DNA of 15,335 nucleotides from an uncultured Collinsella sp. Its GTDB lineage: Bacteria; Actinomycetota; Coriobacteriia; Coriobacteriales; Coriobacteriaceae. The notes beneath the pieces are model-generated. The model had not been told where the DNA came from. It saw only the letters and a list, made by a program, of their open reading frames with translations, and did no database searches. Each line of letters begins with the position of its first letter. The first letter of the stretch is position 1. The translations under genes were made by a program, and so were the position numbers. Shown piece after piece: positions 1-7,277 of this stretch. Where the stretch lies: positions 1-15,335 of the forward strand of contig CABUBY010000035.1 of NCBI GenBank assembly GCA_902489955.1, given 5' to 3'.

Positions 1-2369
1 AGCTCAGGGGAGACGGCGCGCGCTGCGCGGCCCACGGCCACGGCGAAGCTGATCAGAGTCGGCGGAACGTTGAGCTCGCCGGCCTCGTCCTCAAACGAGC
101 CGCTCATGGAATCCTTGCCACCGATGGCACCGGCACCCAGGTCGACTTGGGCCATGAGGGCGCCCAGGACGGCTGCCGTGGGCTTGCCCCAGCGCTCGGC
201 CTCGGTGCGCAGACGCTCGAAGTACTCTTGGAAGGAGAGATAGGCGCGCTTGTGCTCAAAACCGGCAGCCACGAGCTTGGCGATGGACTCGACCACGGAC
301 AGGTAGGCGCCAGCAAACTGGTCGGCTTCCATCAGGTAGGGGTTGAAGCCCCATGCCATGGCGCTTGCCGTGGTGGTCTCGCCGTCCACGGGGAACTTGG
401 CGACCATGGCCGAGCTCGGGGTGAGCTGCGTCTTGCCGCCAAAGGGCATGAGCACAGTAGCGGCACCGATGGTGGAGTCGAAGCGCTCGGAAAGGCCCTT
501 GTTGGAGGCAACGTTGAGGTCGGTGACAAGCGAGGTCATGCGCTCGGCAAGCGTGGTGCCGGCCCAGCTGGGCTGCCACACGCTGCGGGCGCACACGTGG
601 GCGACCTGGTGCTTGGGCGCGCCGTTGGAGTTGAGGAACTCGCGGGATAGGTCGACGATGGCGACACCGTTCCAGGCCATGCGCATGCGCGGCTCGGCGG
701 TAACCTCGGCGATAACGGTCGCCTCGAGGTTCTCTTCGGCGGCGTAGCCCATGAACTCCTCGACGTCACTGTCGGCGACGGCGCAGGCCATACGCTCCTG
801 GGACTCGGAGATGGCGAGCTCGGTGCCGTCCAGGCCGTCGTACTTCTTGGTCACGGTGTCCAGGTCCACGTACAGACCGTCGGCAAGCTCGCCCACGGCG
901 ACTGAGACGCCGCCGGCGCCAAAGTCGTTGCAGCGCTTGATCAGGCGGCAGGCGTCGCCGCGGCGGAAGAGGCGCTGCAGCTTGCGCTCGACAGGGGCGT
1001 TGCCCTTCTGGACCTCGGCACCCGAGGTCTCGATGGACTCGGTGTTCTGGGTCTTGGAGGAGCCGGTGGCGCCACCGATGCCATCGCGGCCGGTGCGGCC
1101 ACCCAGTAGGATGATCTTGTCGGTGGGGGCGGGGCACTCGCGACGAACGTGGTTTGCCGGGGTAGCGCCCACGACGGCGCCGACCTCCATGCGCTTGGCC
1201 ACGTAGCCGGGGTGATAGAGCTCGTTGACCTGGCCGGTGGCAAGGCCGATCTGGTTGCCGTAGCTGGAGTAGCCGGCGGCAGCAGTGGTCACGAGCTTGC
1301 GCTGCGGCAGCTTGCCCTCGAGCGTCTCGGATACGGGGACGGTGGGGTCGCCGGCGCCGGTGACACGCATGGCGCAGGTGGCCGCACCGCCGAAGGGCTC
1401 GATCTCGGTCGGGTGGTTGTGGGTCTCGTTCTTAAACAGGAACAGCCAGTCCTGGTCCTCACCGTCGACATCGACCTTCACCTTGACGGTGCAGGCGTTG
1501 ATCTCCTCGGACTCGTCGACATCGGTCATGACGCCGGTCTTCTTAAGGTACTTGGCGCCGATAGTGCCCATGTCCATGAGGCAGACGGGCTTGGCGTCGC
1601 GACCGAGCTCGTGGCGCATCTCCATATAGCGGTCGAAAGCCTGCTGCACCACGGCGTCGTCGATCGTCACGTCGTCCAGGACGGTACCGAAGGTGGTGTG
1701 GCGGCAGTGGTCGGACCAGTAGGTGTCGATCACGCGAATCTCGGTGATGGTGGGGTCGCGATCCTCATTGCGGAAGTACTGCTGGCAGAAGGCGATGTCC
1801 GCCTCGTCCATGGCAAGACCGCGCTCGGCGATGAAGGCGGCAAGGCCTGCCTCGTCAAGCTCGCGGAAGCCGTCGAGCACCTCGACGGGCGCAGGCTCGG
1901 GGGTCTCCATGTACAGTGTCTTGGGCAGGTCGAGCGAGGCGATGCGCGCCTCGACGGGGTTCACCACGTAGTGCTTGATGGCCTCGACGGCGGCTTCGTC
2001 CAGAGCGCCCGAGATCATATAGACCTTGGCGGAGCGCACGGCGGGGCGCTCGCCCTGGCTGATGAGCTGCACGCACTCGCTGGCGGAGTCGGCGCGCTGG
2101 TCAAACTGGCCAGGCAGGAATTCGACGGCAAAGACGGCGCCATCGCTTGCGGGGAGCTCGTCGTAGGTCACATCGACCTGGGGCTCGCTAAAGACGGTCG
2201 GCACGCAGGAGCGGAAAAGCTCCTCGTCGATGCCCTCGACGTCGTAGCGGTTGATGATCCTCAGGGCCTCGATGCCCTTGATGCCGAGAATTTCGGTCAG
2301 CTCGCCCTTGAGCTGCTGAGCCTCGACGTCGAACCCGGGTTTCTTCTCCACGTAGATACGAGAGACCAT
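1..2369 (-). CDS. purL: Phosphoribosylformylglycinamidine synthase (clade II PurL), partial, C-terminus off the left edge
   Basis: FGAM synthase performs the fourth step of de novo purine synthesis: FGAR + ATP + glutamine to FGAM, in the cytoplasm. The start is ATG at 2369-2367, preceded on the minus strand by an AGGAAGG-type ribosome binding site. About 789 codons are visible. The N-terminus begins MVSRIYVEKKPGFDVEA, the style of the single-chain clade II enzyme of Bacillota and Coriobacteriia. The hallmark YWSDHCRHTTF lies near residue 215, FKNETHNHPTEIEPFGG near 310, a glycine-rich GGRTGRDGIGGATGSS near 420, and GKDSMSGSFED near 750 in the second synthase half. The frame stays open to the window edge. 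Clade II enzymes are about 1240 residues, so the C-terminal glutaminase domain (catalytic Cys/His/Glu) should lie outside the window. The gene diverges from the antiporter at 2554. No purine riboswitch was recognised in its leader. Confidence 0.96.
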   Translation of the reverse strand, partial: MVSRIYVEKKPGFDVEAQQLKGELTEILGIKGIEALRIINRYDVEGIDEELFRSCVPTVFSEPQVDVTYDELPASDGAVFAVEFLPGQFDQRADSASECVQLISQGERPAVRSAKVYMISGALDEAAVEAIKHYVVNPVEARIASLDLPKTLYMETPEPAPVEVLDGFRELDEAGLAAFIAERGLAMDEADIAFCQQYFRNEDRDPTITEIRVIDTYWSDHCRHTTFGTVLDDVTIDDAVVQQAFDRYMEMRHELGRDAKPVCLMDMGTIGAKYLKKTGVMTDVDESEEINACTVKVKVDVDGEDQDWLFLFKNETHNHPTEIEPFGGAATCAMRVTGAGDPTVPVSETLEGKLPQRKLVTTAAAGYSSYGNQIGLATGQVNELYHPGYVAKRMEVGAVVGATPANHVRRECPAPTDKIILLGGRTGRDGIGGATGSSKTQNTESIETSGAEVQKGNAPVERKLQRLFRRGDACRLIKRCNDFGAGGVSVAVGELADGLYVDLDTVTKKYDGLDGTELAISESQERMACAVADSDVEEFMGYAAEENLEATVIAEVTAEPRMRMAWNGVAIVDLSREFLNSNGAPKHQVAHVCARSVWQPSWAGTTLAERMTSLVTDLNVASNKGLSERFDSTIGAATVLMPFGGKTQLTPSSAMVAKFPVDGETTTASAMAWGFNPYLMEADQFAGAYLSVVESIAKLVAAGFEHKRAYLSFQEYFERLRTEAERWGKPTAAVLGALMAQVDLGAGAIGGKDSMSGSFEDEAGELNVPPTLISFAVAVGRAARAVSPE

Positions 2370-2553
2370 TGGTTCCTGCCTTCCTGATCGGTTGGGCGTA
2401 CGGTACGGTATGCGGCAGCGGTCGGTTTGCGGGGTCTGCCCTGCGGTCGCCTTGAGCCACATGTTTGTAAACCTCACTATGATACGACAGCTCGCGGCGC
2501 GTTGAGGACGGCGAGGGTGCTACAGTGAAGCGCAAACAAGAGAAAGGCATCAC
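2370..2553. promoter_or_regulatory. Divergent purL / antiporter intergenic region
   Basis: This 184-bp gap must hold the promoters of purL (leftward) and the antiporter (rightward). On the plus strand an extended -10 (TGCTACAGT, 2518-2526) fits the actinobacterial TGnTAnnnT pattern and would give a short leader of about 20 nt before ATG 2554. No good -35 was seen. On the minus strand there is no convincing promoter. Three tandem pentamers (GTACG, GTACG, GTATG) sit at 2398-2412 in the purL leader, with no assigned meaning. Confidence 0.35.
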
Positions 2554-4116
2554 ATGGCATTCGTTTCGCTCGCCATCATCGCACTCGTGGCCTTTGCGAG
2601 TCCTTTTATCGCCTCGGCGATTCCCGGAAAACCCGTTCCCGAGACGGTCTTTTTGCTCGTGCTCGGCGCGGTGCTGGGACCCCATATGCTCGGCGTCATC
2701 CATGTAGATGCCGAGGTCTCGCTTGTGTCCGAGCTCGGTCTGGCCTTTTTGTTCCTGCTTGCCGGCTTTGAGATCGACCCCAAGAGCATCACGGGCGTCG
2801 AGGGGCGCTACGGCTTGGCGACGTGGGTCGTCACGTTTGGTATCGCCTGGCTTGCCGTGCGCTTTACCCCGTGGTTCTCAGTCAGTCATTTCGACGGTAT
2901 CGCCGTGACGCTTGCCCTCACTTCGACGGCGCTCGGTACGCTTGTGCCCATCATGCGTGAGCGCTCGCTCACCGGCACGCGCGTGGGCGACTCGATTCTC
3001 GCGTATGGCACTTGGGGCGAGCTCGGTCCCGTGCTCGCCATGTCGGTGCTGTTGTCTGCCCGCACTGGCATCCAAACGCTCGTAATCCTTGGCTTGTTTG
3101 CGGTGGTTTGCGTGTTGCTGGCCGTGGTTCCAAGCCGCTCCAAGCGCGTCGGCAGCCGCTTCTTTGCGTTTGTCGAGGAACGTGCCGATACCACGTCGCA
3201 GACCTTCGTGCGCCTGACGGTGCTCATCCTGGTCACGCTCGTGGCGTTCTCGGCCGTCTTTGATCTCGATATCGTGTTGGGTTCTTTTGCCGCCGGCTTT
3301 GTCCTGCGCTATATCATCCCCGAGGGCAACCATACGCTCGAGACCAAGCTTGACGGCCTGGCCTACGGCTTTTTGATTCCGGTGTTCTTTACCGTATCGG
3401 GCGCAAAGATCGACCTGACGGCCGTGGCGTCGCGCCCGGGCTTGCTCGCGGGCTTTATCGTGGCGTTGTTGATTATTCGTGCCGTGCCCATTCTTATCTC
3501 TATGAGCATTTGTCCTGCGACGCGCGATGTCTCGGCGTATGGACGCATCACCGTGGCGCTCTACTGCACCACGGCGCTGCCGATCATCGTTGCCGTGACG
3601 AGCGTTGCCGTCAACGCGGGTGCGCTGTCGCAAGATATTGCGTCGGTCATGGTTGCCGCCGGTGCCATCACGGTGTTCTTGATGCCATTGCTCGCGCAGC
3701 TCTTCTACCACGTGGTCGATGCCGCGCCGGTCGCCGCCGTGGCAGAAGTTGCCGAGCGCCCTGCCGAGGCACTCGATATCCTGCGTGCCCATCGCGATTT
3801 GGCGAGCCTGCTCGCACGCGAGCACGAGCTGCTGACCTCGCATGGCCATGGTCGCGTATTTGAGGGCCTGCCTACGCTCGATACGATTGCCGAGCGTCTT
3901 TCTGCCGAGGCGGCGAGCGGCCACATCGATGCCCGCATCGTGGACGCGGCGCACCTGCTTGCCGATAAGACCTATGGAGACGAGGTCGACCCGTCCGAGC
4001 TGACCCAGCGTGAGCGTCGCCGCTTGGAGCGCGCCAAGCTCGCCGTACGCGAATACCGCCGCCGCATGCTGGAGCTCTACGCACGCGAAGAAGCCGAGGA
4101 CGACGACGGTAAGTAG
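2554..4116 (+). CDS. Cation/proton antiporter, CPA2 (Na+/H+ exchanger, KefB-like) family
   Basis: A membrane antiporter expected to exchange Na+ or K+ for protons across the cytoplasmic membrane. The protein has 520 residues, close to the family norm. Residues 1 to about 395 are hydrophobic and could form 12-13 helices. Family landmarks are LLAGFEIDP (about 68-76), TSTALGTLVPI (about 126-136), GELGPV (about 154-159, an acidic residue in a membrane segment), DIVLGSFAAGFVLR (about 239-252) and FFTVSGAKIDL (about 278-288). The tail from about 396 to 520 is soluble, with many charged residues and a basic ERRRLERAKL-type helix. It is too short for, and does not resemble, the Rossmann TrkA-N domain of true KefB/KefC. 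The start ATG has a GAGAAAGG-type site upstream. The gene is monocistronic, and its transcript would run through the hairpin array at 4130-4302. The transported ion cannot be deduced. Confidence 0.9.
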   Translation: MAFVSLAIIALVAFASPFIASAIPGKPVPETVFLLVLGAVLGPHMLGVIHVDAEVSLVSELGLAFLFLLAGFEIDPKSITGVEGRYGLATWVVTFGIAWLAVRFTPWFSVSHFDGIAVTLALTSTALGTLVPIMRERSLTGTRVGDSILAYGTWGELGPVLAMSVLLSARTGIQTLVILGLFAVVCVLLAVVPSRSKRVGSRFFAFVEERADTTSQTFVRLTVLILVTLVAFSAVFDLDIVLGSFAAGFVLRYIIPEGNHTLETKLDGLAYGFLIPVFFTVSGAKIDLTAVASRPGLLAGFIVALLIIRAVPILISMSICPATRDVSAYGRITVALYCTTALPIIVAVTSVAVNAGALSQDIASVMVAAGAITVFLMPLLAQLFYHVVDAAPVAAVAEVAERPAEALDILRAHRDLASLLAREHELLTSHGHGRVFEGLPTLDTIAERLSAEAASGHIDARIVDAAHLLADKTYGDEVDPSELTQRERRRLERAKLAVREYRRRMLELYAREEAEDDDGK

Positions 4117-4129
4117 TCGATACTCTCTC

Positions 4130-4302
4130 GGGGAAGCCGCGTCCCGCTTTGAAGGCTCGGAACGGGATGTGGTTTCCGAAACGGGGGCCGTTGGGAAACT
4201 GTGTCCCGGAATGGGCGCTCAGAGTGGGATGCAGTTTCCGCAAGGAGGTCCTGGGGGAAACCGTGCCCCGTTCTGATCCGAAATACTGGGACATAGTTTC
4301 CC
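4130..4302. repeat. Three tandem 62-bp repeats, each an inverted-repeat hairpin
   Basis: Six 15-bp units of consensus GGGAAACYRYRTCCC alternate in orientation at 4131-4145, 4164-4178, 4193-4207, 4226-4240, 4255-4269 and 4288-4302. The spacers are exactly 18, 14, 18, 14 and 18 bp, so the composite unit repeats every 62 bp. Within each composite the two units face each other. Pair 1 forms about 15 continuous base pairs using three G-U wobbles. Pair 2 forms 14 pairs using two G-U wobbles. Pair 3 forms 13 pairs with two C-A mismatches. The 18-nt loops and 14-nt linkers have diverged much more than the arms. The array sits in the antiporter's 3' untranslated stretch, before the terminator at 4318. 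Confidence 0.85.
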
Positions 4303-4317
4303 TTTCATAACAGGAGA

Positions 4318-4358
4318 AGGCGCGCTGTCTGCAGTTGATTCAGACGGCGCGCCTTTTT
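4318..4358 (+). terminator. Rho-independent terminator after the antiporter and repeat array
   Basis: A 14-bp stem (4318-4331 with 4341-4354, one G-U wobble), a 9-nt loop and a run of five T. This is a strong plus-strand terminator. Read from the minus strand the same stem is followed by TTCTCC, so it would work poorly for the convergent SDR gene. Confidence 0.88.
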
Positions 4359-4400
4359 GGTTGAGCTATGTTGAAACTTGAAGCCAAAGCTTGTGGCTCC

Positions 4401-5150
<750 letters not shown>

Positions 5151-5189
5151 GGTGCTTCCTCTCATCGCGGGCGGACATTCGCAGCACAG

Positions 5190-5252
5190 CGTAGCGGTAG
5201 CCGGAATCGGTCGCGTTTGCATATCGGTGAACGGTAGCCCGCGTTACCGATG
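5190..5252. promoter_or_regulatory. Cluster of short direct and inverted repeats upstream of the SDR gene (candidate operators)
   Basis: CGGTAGCC occurs at 5195-5202 and 5232-5239. ATCGGT occurs at 5206-5211 and 5223-5228, with the inverse ACCGAT at 5246-5251. CGGTA (5232-5236) also faces TACCG (5245-5249). The cluster lies 45-100 bp before the SDR start, where a regulator could bind. No clear -10/-35 pair was found, so function is inferred. Confidence 0.3.
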
Positions 5253-5298
5253 AGCGGCTCGCGCAAATATGCTCTGCCGTTGTGCTTAAGGCGGGTGA

Positions 5299-5334
5299 CA
5301 AAAGGGCTCCCGTCCCACATCGGACGGGAGCCCT
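5299..5334 (-). terminator. Rho-independent terminator of hom
   Basis: Read on the minus strand, a perfect 12-bp stem (5322-5333 with 5304-5315), a 6-nt loop and TTTT. It begins about 30 nt after the hom stop codon and separates hom from the SDR gene. Confidence 0.88.
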
Positions 5335-5364
5335 CAAAGCGCGTATTGCTGGGCGAGCGTTGGG

Positions 5365-6696
5365 TTAGTTCGCCATGACGCCTTCGGACCAGGCCTCGAC
5401 ATCCTCGATACGCAGGACGTTGGCGACCTCGGCCACGCAGTCGACGCTGGCAAGCTCGGCGGCGGCAGCCTGGACGTCCTTCTCGAGCGCGCGGTGCGTC
5501 AGGAAGATGACCGAGCAGGCATCGCTGACACCCGACTTGCCGTCCTCGACCTGGTTGATGAGCGAGATCGAAATGTTGTGCTTGGCAAAGATATCGACCG
5601 TCTCGGACAGGGCGCCCACGCGGTCGGCGACCTTCAGGCGCACATAGTACTTGGTCTGGAGCTCGTCCATGGGCTTAAAGGCGAGGTTGTGACCATAGGG
5701 CTCAATCTCGGGCAGCGGAGCCACGCCGCGGCTGATCTGCTCGGAGAGCGACAGGATATCGCCCACGACGGCGCTCGCGGTGGGGAAGGAGCCTGCGCCG
5801 GCACCGTAGAACATGGTCTCGCCCACGGCGTCGCCTACCACGTAGACAGCGTTCATGGCGCCGTTGACCTTGGCAAGCATGTGGTCGGCGGGGATCAGCG
5901 TGGGATGCACGCGGACGTCGACGCCGACGTCGGTGTTGCGGGCGATGCCGAGCAGCTTAATGGTGTAGCCGAGCTCGCGGGCCTGGGCGATGTCCTCGGC
6001 GCCGATGGTGCGAATACCCTGCTGGTACACATCGTCGGTGGTCACGCGGGTGCCAAAGCCGATGGAGGCGAGGATGGCCGTCTTGCTGGCGGCGTCGAAG
6101 CCGTCGACGTCGGCGGACGGGTAGCCCTTGGCCTGGGCGTCGGCAAGCACGTCGGCGTAATCGGCGCCCTCGGCGTCCATGCGCGACAGGATGTAGTTGG
6201 TGGTGCCGTTGAGAATGCCGGCGATGGTCAGGATCTTGTTGCCCACCAAGTCGTGCTCGAGCGTGCTCACGATGGGGATGCCGCCGCCGCAGCTGGCCTC
6301 GCACTTAATCTGCACGCCGCATGCGCGCGCCTTCTCGGCGAGCGTCTCGACATGACGGCCCAGCAGGGCCTTGTTGGCAGAGACGACGTGCTTGCCGTTC
6401 TCGAAGGCGGTGGTAAAGATCTCGGTTGCGGGATGCTCGCCGCCGATCAGCTCGACGACGATGTCGACGGCGGGGTCGGTGACGACATCGTGCCAGTCGC
6501 TCGTAAAGGCCTCGCGCTCAATGCCTGCCGCCTCGGCCTGCTCCCAAGCAAGCGCGCAGGCGCGGGTCAGCTTAAGGTCGATGCCGTAGGCTGCCAGGTA
6601 CTCATCGTGGTGGCTCTTAATCAGACGGGCCACGCCGCCGCCGACGGTTCCCAGACCGATCAGACCGACGTTCACGGTGCGCAGGGGTTCGCTCAT
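5365..6696 (-). CDS. hom: Homoserine dehydrogenase with C-terminal ACT domain
   Basis: Catalyses NAD(P)H-dependent reduction of aspartate semialdehyde to homoserine, the branch point to threonine, isoleucine and methionine, in the cytoplasm. The protein has 443 residues, the usual length for the monofunctional ACT-bearing form. The Rossmann motif GLGTVGGG starts at residue 14 and SANKALL (Lys109) at 106. GILNGTTNYIL is at 160-170. DVDGFDAASK ends in the probable catalytic Lys205. The ACT region, roughly 350-430 (YYVRLKVADRVGALSETVDIF), usually mediates feedback by threonine. The start ATG at 6696 has AAGGAG upstream. It is transcribed divergently from the liv operon and ends at its own terminator, so it appears monocistronic; no thrB, thrC or lysC is adjacent. 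Confidence 0.97.
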   Translation of the reverse strand: MSEPLRTVNVGLIGLGTVGGGVARLIKSHHDEYLAAYGIDLKLTRACALAWEQAEAAGIEREAFTSDWHDVVTDPAVDIVVELIGGEHPATEIFTTAFENGKHVVSANKALLGRHVETLAEKARACGVQIKCEASCGGGIPIVSTLEHDLVGNKILTIAGILNGTTNYILSRMDAEGADYADVLADAQAKGYPSADVDGFDAASKTAILASIGFGTRVTTDDVYQQGIRTIGAEDIAQARELGYTIKLLGIARNTDVGVDVRVHPTLIPADHMLAKVNGAMNAVYVVGDAVGETMFYGAGAGSFPTASAVVGDILSLSEQISRGVAPLPEIEPYGHNLAFKPMDELQTKYYVRLKVADRVGALSETVDIFAKHNISISLINQVEDGKSGVSDACSVIFLTHRALEKDVQAAAAELASVDCVAEVANVLRIEDVEAWSEGVMAN

Positions 6697-6750
6697 AGAT
6701 AGCTCCTTCGTGCATCTTATGGATGGATTAACCGCTTAAAGGTTGAGTGC

Positions 6751-6756
6751 ATTCTA
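6751..6756 (-). promoter_or_regulatory. Candidate -10 element of hom
   Basis: TAGAAT on the minus strand, about 54 nt before the hom start codon, fits TAnnnT. No good -35 hexamer was found at the right spacing, so support is weak. Confidence 0.3.
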
Positions 6757-6899
6757 GCGTGAACCGAGGGCGCGTGCTCGCCAAGCAACAGGAGTCGCAC
6801 AAAACGGCACCCCCGAAACGCTGCGGAAACATTGGAAACATGCTCGCTACAAACGAAACTCCGTAACAAACTGTCAACGTTTGCACCATAAGGTTTGCC

Positions 6900-7008
6900 C
6901 TGTGCGACTGGGGCATGCAGGCGCTCGTCGGCGTGGAACGACGAGGGCCAGGTCGAAAAGCCCGCTACGGCCTATGTGATTCAGGATGGCAAGTACATCG
7001 CCGCCTAA
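6900..7008 (+). pseudogene. Remnant of a second livK-like gene with a large internal deletion
   Basis: Bases 6900-6931 match 7599-7630 of the intact livK at 29 of 32 positions (encoding the DWGMQALVG region). Then, after two bases, 6934-7008 aligns without gaps to the last 75 bases of livK (8391-8465) at about 53 of 75 positions, down to the same TAA stop. Decoded, the second piece reads WNDEGQVEKPATAYVIQDGKYIAA against the livK end starting WNDKGQVQK, with 17 of 24 residues identical. About 760 bp present in livK between these blocks are missing, and the blocks are in different frames, so this cannot encode a binding protein. The many synonymous differences show the lost gene was a diverged paralogue, not a fresh copy. 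No N-terminal piece was recognised upstream. Confidence 0.8.
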
Positions 7009-7277
7009 GTGCATATAACGACACCGGTGGGGCCGTTTTATTCAGGGCAAGGACGCCTGTAACAGAACGGAAACATTACTTTCACACAATAAAGTGGCTA
7101 AACTGCATAAACCGACAGGAATACGCAGAATTATGGATAAATGGGCAAAACAAAAGAAAAGTTGAAATAATCGCCACTTTTCTCAACTAAAGCGTCTACT
7201 ATTTTGCGAACGCCGAACACGGCGAAGGATGGCCTGTCGGGTAACCGAAACCCGACGAGATTTGAGAGGAGAGCCGC
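7009..7277 (+). promoter_or_regulatory. liv operon control region: AT-rich island, inverted repeat, -10 and hairpin leader
   Basis: Roughly 7060-7205 is strikingly AT-rich for this genome. A perfect 8-bp inverted repeat, AGAAAAGT (7155-7162) and ACTTTTCT (7176-7183), has half-sites 21 bp apart, two helical turns. TACTAT at 7197-7202 fits a TAnnnT -10 element but has no good -35. With a start near 7209 the repeat centre would be near -40. The leader would hold two hairpins: CGCCG/CGGCG (7211-7215, 7220-7224) and GTCGGGT/ACCCGAC (7236-7242, 7250-7256). Then comes the ribosome site GAGAGGAGAG at 7264-7273. An Lrp-type regulator is plausible from other bacteria but not shown here. Confidence 0.45.

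Noticed and set aside
1149..2387. A 412-codon open frame on the plus strand opposite purL
   Set aside because: Repetitive Val/Leu/Gly/Asp/His composition from antisense codon bias; purL motifs are clear on the other strand.
2398..2412. Three tandem pentamers in the purL leader
   Set aside because: Too short to separate from chance, and no structure or known purine-regulator site was recognised around them.
4010..4276. A possible small plus-strand ORF running into the hairpin array
   Set aside because: It overlaps the antiporter end in another frame, has no ribosome site, and its tail is just the translated repeat.
4130..4302. Whether the repeat array is a CRISPR
   Set aside because: Units alternate in orientation, are 15 bp, and have spacers of alternating 18 and 14 bp that are related to one another; no cas genes are near.
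6872..6877. A perfect minus-strand TTGACA upstream of hom
   Set aside because: No -10-like hexamer lies 16-18 bp downstream, and it is about 180 bp from the start codon.
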